From: an uncultured Clostridia bacterium
GTDB lineage: Bacteria > Bacillota_A > Clostridia > Oscillospirales > Oscillospiraceae
Reading direction: 5' to 3'
Assembly: GCA_947307505.1 (NCBI GenBank)
Contig: CAMZJG010000074.1
Location: forward strand, 1 to 5,851
DNA length: 5,851 bases
A model generated the notes under the pieces. The model had not been told where the DNA came from and did not search any database. It worked only from the letters and a program-made list of their open reading frames with translations. Made by a program: the position numbers and the translations under genes. How positions within the stretch are numbered: the first letter of the stretch is position 1; each line of letters opens with the position of its first letter. This document shows, piece after piece, positions 1 through 5,689 of this stretch.

Positions 1-779
1 AGGTAAACGAACCAGTAAGGCAGGCCAACCAGACCGGCGCCGCCCACGATATTGCCCAGGGTCACGGGGATCAGGTTCTTGACGAACATGGCGCCCCAGG
101 TGAGCTTCTCGTTGTCCACGCCGTACAGGGCCTTGCAGAACAGGCCGGCGGGGATGTAGTACATATTGGCCACGCAGTGCTCGAAGCCGCAGAGGACGAA
201 GAGCATGATGGGCATGTACAGGCCCCAGAACTTGCCTACGACGTCCTTCGCCGCGAAGGAGATCCACACGGCGATACACACCAGGAAGTTGCAGCAGATG
301 CCCTTCAGGAAAGCATCACCGAAGCCCATGGTCACCTTGCCGGTGGCTGCGCTCATCATGGCAGCAGCCAGGCCGCCGTCCACGCCGCCGAAGAGGTTGC
401 CCACGTGTCCGTAGACCACCAGGAAGGCCACGATGATGGAGCCGATGAGGTTGCCGATGTACACGATGATCCAGTTGCGCAGCATCTGCACGAACTTGAT
501 ATCCCCGGTGAGCACCGGGATGATGATCAGGTTATTGCCGGTGAAGAGCTCGCTGCCCGCCAAAAGGACCATGGCCAGACCGACGGGGAAGATGCACGCC
601 CCCAGGAACTTGCCCACGGAACCGGACACGTTGACCGCAGCGGTGGTGGCGCCCACGCCCGCCAGGCCAATGAACGCGCCGGCCAGCATGCCCAGGATCA
701 AAAGCTTCCAGAAACCATTGGTAGCTTTTCCCTTGCCGATGGCGATGTAGTTTTTTGCGACTTCTGCCGGAGAATTCAT
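1..779 (-). CDS. focA: Formate/nitrite transporter (FNT/FocA-NirC family), C-terminus cut by window edge
   Basis: A pentameric inner-membrane channel protein of the FNT family, which moves formate, nitrite or related small monovalent anions. 259 codons are visible. E. coli FocA is 285 aa, so only the end of the last helix and the C-terminal tail should be missing. Family hallmarks seen: GSELFTGN at residues 75-82 (the broken-helix/omega-loop region), KGICCNFLVCIAVW near 159-172, and GFEHCVANMYYIP at 198-210, whose His201 matches the conserved central pore histidine of FocA. Glycine-rich hydrophobic segments cover most of the chain, as expected for six helices. The ATG at 779-777 is preceded by GGAAGGGG with about 9 nt spacing and a sigma-70 promoter about 40 nt upstream. 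The gene is divergent from an MFS transporter. No formate lyase or nitrite reductase is visible, so the substrate (formate is favoured for a fermenter) is inference. Confidence 0.93.
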   Translation of the reverse strand, partial: MNSPAEVAKNYIAIGKGKATNGFWKLLILGMLAGAFIGLAGVGATTAAVNVSGSVGKFLGACIFPVGLAMVLLAGSELFTGNNLIIIPVLTGDIKFVQMLRNWIIVYIGNLIGSIIVAFLVVYGHVGNLFGGVDGGLAAAMMSAATGKVTMGFGDAFLKGICCNFLVCIAVWISFAAKDVVGKFWGLYMPIMLFVLCGFEHCVANMYYIPAGLFCKALYGVDNEKLTWGAMFVKNLIPVTLGNIVGGAGLVGLPYWFVY

Positions 780-816
780 GAAACTTATCCCCTTCCAATC
801 AAAAGATTACCCCATA

Positions 817-845
817 ATCCTAGTTTAGCCCATCGGGTTTGTCAA
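817..845 (-). promoter_or_regulatory. Sigma-70 promoter of the formate/nitrite channel gene
   Basis: Read on the minus strand, a perfect -35 TTGACA (845-840) is followed by a 17-nt spacer and -10 TAGGAT (822-817). The predicted start of transcription is near 810, giving a leader of about 31 nt that contains the ribosome binding site. It stands back to back with the MFS promoter; the two -35 boxes are 9 nt apart, so one bound regulator could affect both. Confidence 0.8.
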
Positions 846-854
846 GCGTATTTC

Positions 855-883
855 TTGCATTTCCGGGGAATTTCGGCTATGAT
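855..883 (+). promoter_or_regulatory. Sigma-70 promoter of the MFS gene
   Basis: -35 TTGCAT (855-860), a 17-nt spacer, and -10 TATGAT (878-883). Transcription should start near 890. The tandem ATG codons at 879 and 882 lie within or against the -10 box, so they cannot be start codons on this transcript. This supports translation from the TTG at 936. Confidence 0.75.
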
Positions 884-899
884 GGAGCATATTCGGGCT

Positions 900-914
900 C
901 CGGGCCCTGCCCGG
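900..914 (+). repeat. GC-rich hairpin in the MFS leader, next to the ribosome binding site
   Basis: CCGGGC (900-905) and GCCCGG (909-914) form a perfect 6-bp stem with a 3-nt loop, ending 5 nt before the Shine-Dalgarno sequence. It could set translation efficiency or stabilise the mRNA end. It has no following T-run, so it is not a terminator. Confidence 0.45.
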
Positions 915-918
915 CGGA

Positions 919-938
919 AAAGGAGGTACATCCCCTTG
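919..938 (+). promoter_or_regulatory. Strong ribosome binding site that fixes a TTG start
   Basis: AAAGGAGGT, nearly full complementarity to the 16S rRNA tail, sits with AGGAGG at 921-926 and 9 nt before TTG (936-938). No ATG lies within usable distance in this frame, and the hydrophilic N-terminus followed by the first membrane helix starts right after it. This makes TTG the likely initiation codon. Confidence 0.8.
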
Positions 939-2126
939 GATATCCAGCTCACCGATCGAAAGAAAAATGCCGTGAAGTGGACTCTGCTCATGGTGGCCCT
1001 CACCAACATGCCTTCCCTCGCCCTGTCTCCGGCGACCGAGCAGATCCGGCAGTATTTCAACGTCGCCCTGCCCACCGTGCAGACGGCCATGAGCTTCGTG
1101 AACGTCATCCAGATCTGCGTCGCCCTCATCGCCATGTACCTCATCAACCGGTCGATCATCACCAAGAAGCTGGCTGTTGTCCTGGGCCAGTCCTTTTTCG
1201 TGGCCACGGTGGTTTTCGTTCTGCTCTTCCATAAGGAATTCTGGTGCGTCTGGTGCCTCTCCGTGCTCATCGGCTGCAGCACCGGTCTCTTCGTCACCAA
1301 TGCCTTCGGCATCATGTTCGACCTCTTTACGCCGGAGGAACGGCAGAAGATCGCCGGTTACCAGACCTCCTGCATCAACGGCGGCGGCATCGCCATGTCC
1401 CTGGCCGGCGGCCTGCTGGCAGGGTTCTTCTGGTACGGCGGATACCTTGTCTTCTCCATTGGCCTCATCATGGCGATCCTCTGCGCCGTGAACATCCCTG
1501 CCTACAAAACTCCGAAGGCGGTCAAGGGCGGGGAAAAGCATTCCCGGATCGACGGGCATGTGTTCCTCTATGCCGCCGGGACCCTGCTCTTCATGATGAC
1601 CTATCCCGTGGTGGGGCAGAACCTGTCTACTCATCTTTCCAAGAGCTTCGAAAACTATTCCACCCTGGCGGGCATCTGTTCCTCCATCCAGATGGTAGGC
1701 GGCGTCTGCGCCGGCATCCTCTTCGGAAAGATCTCCAAAAAGCTGAAGGATGACATCATGGTCCTGGGCTGCTGTTTCCTGTTCCTGGGCTTTCTCCTGC
1801 TGAGCCTCTTCCCTGCCAGCCTGCCGGTGACCATTCTGGCTGTGTTTGCCGCCGGCTGCTCCATCAGCATGTTCCAGCCCTGGTCCACCTACGGGGTGAG
1901 CGTCTATTCCGATCCCACCAACTCCGCCATCACCAGCGTGATCATCTCCAGTATCGCCCCCAGCTCCGGAGGCTTCCTGAGCCCGGTGTTCTTCACCAAT
2001 GTAACGAACGCCCTTCGGCCCGATTCCACCATCTTCCGCTACCGCTTCGCCGCCGTCTTCATCCTGGTGTTCGGCGCGATCGTGTTCCTGGTGAACCGCC
2101 TTGTGAAGCGGAAGACCGCAGAGTAA
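936..2126 (+). CDS. Major facilitator superfamily (MFS) transporter, 12 membrane helices
   Basis: 396 aa, the normal size for a 12-helix MFS secondary transporter of the cytoplasmic membrane. It has a short charged N-terminus (DIQLTDRKKN), a first helix at about 13-33, two six-helix halves, and a central basic loop (KTPKAVKGGEKHSR) joining them. The TM8-TM9 loop GILFGKISKKLKDD resembles MFS motif A (G-x-x-x-G-K/R-x-x-K/R). The cytoplasmic segment TPEERQKIAGYQTSCINGGG before a glycine-rich helix matches the usual TM4-TM5 region. The chain ends in a basic tail (NRLVKRKTAE). TTG is the chosen start because of the strong Shine-Dalgarno sequence and the promoter just upstream. The frame stays open back to 177, but that part is antisense to the channel gene and reads as low-complexity, Asp/His-rich sequence. 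The substrate is unknown: the divergent anion channel hints at a small carboxylate or anion, but MFS substrates cannot be read from such motifs. Confidence 0.88.
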   Translation: MDIQLTDRKKNAVKWTLLMVALTNMPSLALSPATEQIRQYFNVALPTVQTAMSFVNVIQICVALIAMYLINRSIITKKLAVVLGQSFFVATVVFVLLFHKEFWCVWCLSVLIGCSTGLFVTNAFGIMFDLFTPEERQKIAGYQTSCINGGGIAMSLAGGLLAGFFWYGGYLVFSIGLIMAILCAVNIPAYKTPKAVKGGEKHSRIDGHVFLYAAGTLLFMMTYPVVGQNLSTHLSKSFENYSTLAGICSSIQMVGGVCAGILFGKISKKLKDDIMVLGCCFLFLGFLLLSLFPASLPVTILAVFAAGCSISMFQPWSTYGVSVYSDPTNSAITSVIISSIAPSSGGFLSPVFFTNVTNALRPDSTIFRYRFAAVFILVFGAIVFLVNRLVKRKTAE

Positions 2127-2152
2127 TCCGGCTTTCTCAATCATTTATACCG

Positions 2153-2190
2153 CAAACGGCACGCCGAAGCGTGCCGTTTGTTTTCTTTGG
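2153..2190 (+). terminator. Intrinsic terminator of the MFS gene
   Basis: A perfect 12-bp stem, CAAACGGCACGC (2153-2164) with GCGTGCCGTTTG (2169-2180), and a 4-nt loop, followed on the plus strand by TTTTCTTT. It begins 26 nt after the MFS stop. Read on the minus strand the loop becomes C(TTCG)G, a very stable tetraloop typical of terminators, but there is no T-run. It may still slow or protect the end of the convergent operon transcript, whose last stop codon lies at 2230. Confidence 0.9.
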
Positions 2191-2229
2191 TTTCTCACAC
2201 ACAGCCAGACCCGGAAGAGACTTTACCCA

Positions 2230-3423
2230 TCAAACCCGGTCTTCCGTCTGTTCCCGAACCAGCGCCGCCATGATCTCCCGGGGGTTTTTCCCGGCGGCGC
2301 TCATGGCCATCACCTGTTCCAGGATCGGCTCCGCATGGGAAAAGAACGTCTTGAGCCCCGGGCAGAGCCAGTACTGGCCCGGCTGTCCGTCCGTGCTGAC
2401 GCCGAATCGGTCCTTCAGGCAGCCCCCGTTGCAGAAACGCAGCCAGGGACAAGCCCGGCATTCCTCCGTCAGCGCGTCCCGTTTGCTCTGTCCGAAGGTG
2501 CGCTGGAACTCACTGCCGGCCATCCGGGCAAGGCTGCCTTCCCGCAGCGTGCCGAGCCGGTGCTCCGGGTCCACATAGTGATCGCAGGAGTAAACCGCCC
2601 CGTCCTCCTCGACGATGAGCACATGACCGCAGGTGGGGCTCATCCAGCACAGGCTGGCCTCGCCTCCCGCCATGATCCGGGCCATTTCGGCAAACAGCTG
2701 CACATCGAGGACGCCCAGGTCATGGGTCACCCACTCGTCGAACACCGTCTTGAGAAAACGACCGTATCCATCGGGGCTCACCGAGCCAGGGGCTGCGGCG
2801 CCTCCTTCATCTCGGATGACCACCGGGATGAACTGCACCCATCCGCACTGCGTCTCCCGAAGAGCGCGATAGACCTCCAGGGGATGTTCCTGGGAAACCG
2901 CGTTCACCGTGCACAGCAGGTCGGGTTCGATCCCGGCCTCACGCATTTTCCGGATCGCGGCGTACACCCGTTCAAAGGTCCCGCCGCCCCCCAGCTGACG
3001 CCGATTCCGGTCATGGATCGCTTCGGGACCGTCGATGCTCAGCCCCACGTCAAAACGATTCTCCTTCAGGAAGCGGCACCAGCCCTCGTTGAGGAGCAGT
3101 CCGTTTGTCTGCAGGTTGTTCCAGGCTTCCCAGCCCCGAGGCAGATACTTTTTCTCCAGCTCCAGCGCCTTTCGATAGAAATCCATACCGGCCAGCGTCG
3201 GCTCGCCGCCGTGCCAGGTGAAGGAGACCACCGGCCCCGGAGAGGCGGCGATGGTCTGGCGGATCAGCCGCTCCAGCAGGTCGAAGCTCATGCGCGTCTG
3301 TCTGACGTTGGCGGAGTACTTCCCCTTATCCAGATAATAGCAATAAGCGCAGCGCATGTTGCAGCGGGATCCCACGGGCTTGGCCATCACGGCCAGAGGC
3401 GCATCCTGCCTTTCCTTCGGCAC
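2230..3423 (-). CDS. Radical SAM/SPASM enzyme, anaerobic sulfatase maturase (anSME) family
   Basis: 397 aa. By family it oxidises a Cys or Ser of a type I sulfatase to the catalytic formylglycine without oxygen, in the cytoplasm, using S-adenosylmethionine and Fe-S clusters. Seen: radical SAM motif C21-x3-C25-x2-C28 (CNMRCAYCYY), the GGEP motif in WHGGEPTLAG (70-79), LQTNG (104-108) and LSIDGP (128-133). The SPASM/auxiliary cluster region has eight cysteines at 259, 265, 280, 322, 325, 331, 335 and 354, the same spacing pattern as characterised clostridial anSME. Asp281 after Cys280 (CDHYV) matches the aspartate proposed as catalytic base. The start is GTG at 3423, 1 nt after the hydrolase stop, with AAGGGA inside the end of the hydrolase gene as ribosome binding site; translational coupling is likely. 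No sulfatase is in view, so the substrate could be encoded elsewhere or be another peptide. The family is confident, the exact substrate is not. Confidence 0.88.
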   Translation of the reverse strand: MPKERQDAPLAVMAKPVGSRCNMRCAYCYYLDKGKYSANVRQTRMSFDLLERLIRQTIAASPGPVVSFTWHGGEPTLAGMDFYRKALELEKKYLPRGWEAWNNLQTNGLLLNEGWCRFLKENRFDVGLSIDGPEAIHDRNRRQLGGGGTFERVYAAIRKMREAGIEPDLLCTVNAVSQEHPLEVYRALRETQCGWVQFIPVVIRDEGGAAAPGSVSPDGYGRFLKTVFDEWVTHDLGVLDVQLFAEMARIMAGGEASLCWMSPTCGHVLIVEEDGAVYSCDHYVDPEHRLGTLREGSLARMAGSEFQRTFGQSKRDALTEECRACPWLRFCNGGCLKDRFGVSTDGQPGQYWLCPGLKTFFSHAEPILEQVMAMSAAGKNPREIMAALVREQTEDRV

Positions 3424-3424
3424 C

Positions 3425-4195
3425 TCAGGTTCCCTTCAGGTGTTTGTCAAAGAACGCCAGGACCTTGTTCCAGGAATCCATGGCCTGCTCCTGGCGGTAC
3501 ATGGGCCTGTCATAATACCAGAAGCCGTGTCCCGCGCCGTCATACCGGTGGAACTCGTAATCCTTGCCCTTTTCCTTCAGCACGGCCTCCAGCGCATCCA
3601 CTTCCTCGGGAGGCGGGAATTTATCGTCATTGCCGAAGATGCCCAGCAGCGGGCATTTGATGCCGTCCGTGAGGTCCACAGGCGCCACCGGCTGTTTCGG
3701 GGACAATCTCTCCGGTGGGCAGATTACGCTGCCGCCCCAGCAGTCCACCGCCGCGTCGATCCCGTCCAGCGTCGCCGCCGCCAGGAAGGTGTGGCGTCCG
3801 CCGGAGCACATGCCGATCACTCCCACCTTTCCGCTGGCATTCACCTGACTGCGCAGGAAGCTCAGAGAGGCTGCCACGTCCCCCATCACGTCCTTGTCGG
3901 CAACGCCGCCATCCTTGAACACCTGGGCTGATATCTCCGGCGGCGTTCCGTCGCCCAATTCCTCATAGATGTTGGGGCACAGTACGCCGTAGCCGTGAGC
4001 GGTAAACCGGCGGGCGGTCTCCCGGCACCACTCATCCCAGCCTGGCATGTGCGGGATCAGGACGATGCCCGGGAAGCTCTCCTTACCCAGCGGTCGGGAA
4101 TAATAGGCGCGGATGGTCTTTCCGTCATGACCCGGCATCCCCACCGTTTCGGCGATCATGCCTTCGTATTCCTTTACTCTGAAACTGTTCCACAT
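3425..4195 (-). CDS. Dienelactone hydrolase family protein (alpha/beta hydrolase)
   Basis: 256 aa, close to the usual size of about 230-250 for the family. It is a cytosolic alpha/beta hydrolase with a cysteine nucleophile; there is no signal peptide. Catalytic triad seen: Cys130 in GMCSGG (128-133, the nucleophile elbow), Asp191 in FGNDDKFPP, and His223 in GAGHGF. The N-terminal core SFPGIVLIPHMPGWDEWCRETARRF has the family's strand-turn-helix, but the glutamate that primes the cysteine in Pseudomonas dienelactone hydrolase (Glu36) is not evident: His-Met-Pro stands there. Classical dienelactone activity is therefore doubtful, and an esterase or lactonase on another substrate is as likely. 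The ATG at 4195 has AAGGAG about 10 nt upstream. It is the first gene of a tight two-gene operon with the radical SAM maturase. No aromatic degradation genes are nearby, so a role in chlorocatechol breakdown is not supported. Confidence 0.87.
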   Translation of the reverse strand: MWNSFRVKEYEGMIAETVGMPGHDGKTIRAYYSRPLGKESFPGIVLIPHMPGWDEWCRETARRFTAHGYGVLCPNIYEELGDGTPPEISAQVFKDGGVADKDVMGDVAASLSFLRSQVNASGKVGVIGMCSGGRHTFLAAATLDGIDAAVDCWGGSVICPPERLSPKQPVAPVDLTDGIKCPLLGIFGNDDKFPPPEEVDALEAVLKEKGKDYEFHRYDGAGHGFWYYDRPMYRQEQAMDSWNKVLAFFDKHLKGT

Positions 4196-4277
4196 TCTCC
4201 CGTCACTCCTTTTCTTTTAATACTCCCTATGTCAATAAAGATACCACAAAACCCTCGGTCATGCCAGCCCGGATGAG

Positions 4278-4310
4278 AAAAAGAAGGCGGAAGATGCCTT
4301 CTCTTTTTTT
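4278..4310. terminator. Hairpin terminator between divergent genes, possibly bidirectional
   Basis: Stem AGAAGGC (4282-4288) and GCCTTCT (4296-4302), with a 7-nt loop. It is flanked by A-rich sequence on the left and a run of seven T at 4304-4310 on the right, so both strands read as stem plus T-run. Its place is odd because neither flanking gene ends here. It may end an unannotated small transcript, act as an attenuator in the leader of the hydrolase operon, or be the relic of a lost gene. Confidence 0.65.
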
Positions 4311-4329
4311 CTCCGCTGGTGTTCGACCC

Positions 4330-4358
4330 TTGCGCTCCGTCCCGGCGCATGGTATTCT
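4330..4358 (+). promoter_or_regulatory. Weak promoter candidate for the ATP-grasp gene
   Basis: TTGCGC (4330-4335), a 17-nt spacer, and TATTCT (4353-4358). The spacing is ideal but the boxes match consensus at only about 3/6 and 4/6 positions. It would give a leader of about 120 nt carrying the palindrome at 4374-4400. No better plus-strand promoter was found before the gene. Confidence 0.25.
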
Positions 4359-4373
4359 CTGTTTTGGTCAGGA

Positions 4374-4400
4374 CGTACTGTCTGCATCGGCACAGGTACG
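4374..4400. repeat. Bulged palindrome upstream of the ATP-grasp gene
   Basis: CGTACTGT (4374-4381) pairs with ACAGGTACG (4392-4400) as 8 base pairs with one bulged G and a 10-nt loop. It could be an operator or a leader RNA hairpin. It has no T-run directly after it. It could also be chance. Confidence 0.35.
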
Positions 4401-4483
4401 ATTTGAATGATCTTTAACGATTATTTCTCCTGTGACGGTCATTGAATCAACAGCAGCCATACCGCAGGATCAGAGGGCCAAAA

Positions 4484-5470
4484 ATGAGAAAGAAATTATG
4501 CATCGGGATCGCTTATGACGTAAAGGAAGATTACGATATTTCAGCCAAAGGGTTCAAGTATTGCGATTTCAGCACCCTGTCTGAAATCAACGGGATCAAA
4601 AGGGCCCTGGAACAGCGCGGTCACACCGTTTTCCTTTTGGGAAACTACAGCAAGATCAATGCCATGCTCATGGGGAAGACCTTTCCGGAGATCGATATCG
4701 TGCTGAACACGGCGGAGGGGATCATCAGCAGGAACCGGGAGGGATGGCTGCCATCCCTGTTCGAAATAAACCACATTCCTTACACCGGTTCGGATGCGTA
4801 CACGCTCAGCCTGACCCTGAACAAATGCCACACCAAAATCATGGCAAAGCATCTGGGGATCCCGACGGCTCTGTTTCGGCAGATCTGCAGTCCGGATGAT
4901 CTGAAGGGTATTGCAGCGGATGTTCCGTCACCCTGGATCATCAAGCCGAACTACGAAGGGACCAGTTCCGGCGTTCGCTATGTTGAAAGCCTTCACGAAC
5001 TGGAAAAGGCCGCGGACGATCTTCTGACCGAGTACCGTCAGCCGCTTCTCTGTGAGGCCTATATCCCCGGGCGCGAGTTTGTCACATCCATCCTGTACGA
5101 TGAAGAAAAAGCGAAATGTATCGGAACGGTGGAGATCGTACGTAAGGACGGCAGAGATATCCACGTTTTCAGCTCGGAAGATAAACTCAGCGAAACCTGC
5201 ACCAAGATCCCGGCGAATCTTCCGGCGGGGCTTCTGCACGATATGGAGCGGGATGCCCTTCTGCTGCATCGTTTTCTGGAATGCAGGGATTATTGCCGGG
5301 CAGATTTCCGCGTGAACCGGAATGGCGAATACTACCTTCTTGAAATGACCCCGCTCCCCACCCTCGATCCTGACAGCGGATTCGGGAAATGCTGCGCTTA
5401 TGCCGGCCTGGACATGGGGTATGTTTACGAGGAGATCCTGTACAACGCGCTGGAGCGCGGCAGCGCATGA
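4484..5470 (+). CDS. ATP-grasp ligase, D-Ala-D-Ala ligase-like fold, substrate unknown
   Basis: 328 aa, the size of a Ddl enzyme. Such enzymes join a carboxylate to an amine through an acyl phosphate, using ATP and Mg2+, in the cytosol. Seen: a preATP-grasp domain at about 5-100 ending in IPYTGS (98-103, as in Ddl); the ATP lysine Lys154 in PWIIKPNYEGTSSGV with the glycine/serine loop at 158-163; LCEAYIPGREF (189-199); and RADF (272-275), where Arg272 and Asp274 fit the carboxylate-binding Arg and a Mg ligand. LLEMTPLPTLDPDSGF (285-300) keeps the metal Glu287 and Ser298 but has Thr289 where Ddl has the second-metal Asn. The Ddl N-terminal GGxSxEREVS substrate motif is absent. It is therefore probably not a cell-wall ligase but a relative acting on another amino acid or peptide. 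The ATG at 4484 with GAGGG 6 nt before it is preferred over an in-frame TTG at 4442 that lacks a ribosome binding site. GC content is lower than in the genes to its left. Confidence 0.85.
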   Translation: MRKKLCIGIAYDVKEDYDISAKGFKYCDFSTLSEINGIKRALEQRGHTVFLLGNYSKINAMLMGKTFPEIDIVLNTAEGIISRNREGWLPSLFEINHIPYTGSDAYTLSLTLNKCHTKIMAKHLGIPTALFRQICSPDDLKGIAADVPSPWIIKPNYEGTSSGVRYVESLHELEKAADDLLTEYRQPLLCEAYIPGREFVTSILYDEEKAKCIGTVEIVRKDGRDIHVFSSEDKLSETCTKIPANLPAGLLHDMERDALLLHRFLECRDYCRADFRVNRNGEYYLLEMTPLPTLDPDSGFGKCCAYAGLDMGYVYEEILYNALERGSA

Positions 5471-5586
5471 TTTCAGAAAGGAAAAAACGACCGACATTCT
5501 TCATCAGGTTGGTGTTCATCTTCATCGAAGCCCCGGAAATACAGGCAGTTTGCGGCAAGCTGCGCGGCAATATTCGCGATTTTTGA
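5467..5586 (+). CDS. Possible small protein, 39 aa, overlapping the ATP-grasp stop
   Basis: An ATG at 5467 overlaps the ATP-grasp stop as ATGA, the usual geometry of translational coupling. The frame runs to a TGA at 5586. The predicted peptide has a basic start (MISERKKRP), a hydrophobic stretch (TFFIRLVFIFIEA, about residues 10-22) and a basic end containing a single Cys. A GGAG lies about 11 nt upstream, which is rather far. No family is recognised. It may be a real small protein or peptide of the module, or a chance ORF; 39 codons is within what chance allows. Confidence 0.3.
   Translation: MISERKKRPTFFIRLVFIFIEAPEIQAVCGKLRGNIRDF
5545..5584 (+). terminator. Possible weak terminator after the ATP-grasp gene
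   Basis: An 8-bp stem with one G-T pair, GCAGTTTG (5545-5552) and CAAGCTGC (5556-5563), is followed by a shorter CGCG/CGCG pairing (5563-5566 with 5575-5578) and then five T (5580-5584). Only the short stem touches the T-run, so termination would be inefficient. Readthrough into the next gene is plausible. Confidence 0.3.
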
Positions 5587-5626
5587 TGCAAAAGCGATAT
5601 TTTGAATGTTTCTCCTTCCGGTATTG

Positions 5627-5655
5627 TTGATTTAACGGAGGAAAGATGCTACAAT
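5627..5655 (+). promoter_or_regulatory. Sigma-70 promoter of the second radical SAM gene
   Basis: -35 TTGATT (5627-5632), an exact 17-nt spacer, and -10 TACAAT (5650-5655), in AT-rich surroundings. The predicted start near 5662 leaves a leader of about 28 nt that includes the ribosome binding site. The radical SAM gene can thus be expressed apart from the ATP-grasp gene. Confidence 0.72.
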
Positions 5656-5673
5656 TCAAATGTTGTCTTTTTC

Positions 5674-5681
5674 GGAAGGAG
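5674..5681 (+). promoter_or_regulatory. Ribosome binding site that decides among three nearby ATGs
   Basis: GGAAGGAG is followed by ATGs at 5683, 5686 and 5690. The first two share a frame that stops after about two dozen codons. Only the ATG at 5690, spaced 8 nt from the site, opens the frame with the radical SAM motif. Confidence 0.75.
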
Positions 5682-5689
5682 TATGATGA

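Larger units (their letters stand above)
4196..4483. other. Divergent intergenic region, no gene seen
   Basis: 288 nt separate the hydrolase start codon from the ATP-grasp start codon. It contains the hydrolase ribosome binding site, a hairpin terminator, a bulged palindrome and one weak plus-strand promoter candidate. No tRNA, known riboswitch or convincing small ORF was found. Base composition falls from GC-rich to mixed within this stretch. Confidence 0.6.
5601..5681 (+). repeat. Two interleaved perfect inverted repeats around the radical SAM promoter and ribosome binding site
   Basis: TTTGAAT (5601-5607) is complementary to ATTCAAA (5654-5660), and CTCCTTCCG (5612-5620) is complementary to CGGAAGGAG (5673-5681). 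The order A-B-A'-B' is that of a pseudoknot, and the last arm contains the whole Shine-Dalgarno sequence of the radical SAM gene. On a transcript reading through from the ATP-grasp gene, this could hide that site. On a transcript from the local promoter, the first arms would be absent. Confidence 0.4.

Noticed and set aside
177..935. Upstream extension of the MFS frame
   Set aside because: It lies opposite the channel gene, is upstream of the MFS promoter, and reads as low-complexity sequence.
825..2144. Long minus-strand open frame (439 codons) opposite the MFS gene
   Set aside because: It is antisense to a clear membrane protein and translates to low-complexity Asp/Glu/His/Gly-rich sequence with no domain. 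This is a typical GC-rich shadow frame.
2335..3660. Long plus-strand open frame (441 codons) opposite the maturase and hydrolase genes
   Set aside because: The minus-strand genes carry complete motifs and good starts. This frame has no recognisable domain and crosses the boundary of the two real genes.
4230..4235. TTGACA on the minus strand upstream of the hydrolase gene
   Set aside because: At 16-18 nt downstream there is only A/G-rich ribosome binding site sequence and no -10 box, so it does not make a promoter.
4196..4350. Minus-strand ORF from the ATG at 4350 across the terminator hairpin
   Set aside because: It has no ribosome binding site, runs through the hairpin and T-runs, and its peptide has no recognisable feature.
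4442..4483. Earlier in-frame TTG start for the ATP-grasp protein
   Set aside because: It has no ribosome binding site before it, and the extra 14 residues (MNQQQPYRRIRGPK) precede the usual family start. The ATG at 4484 has GAGGG at good spacing.
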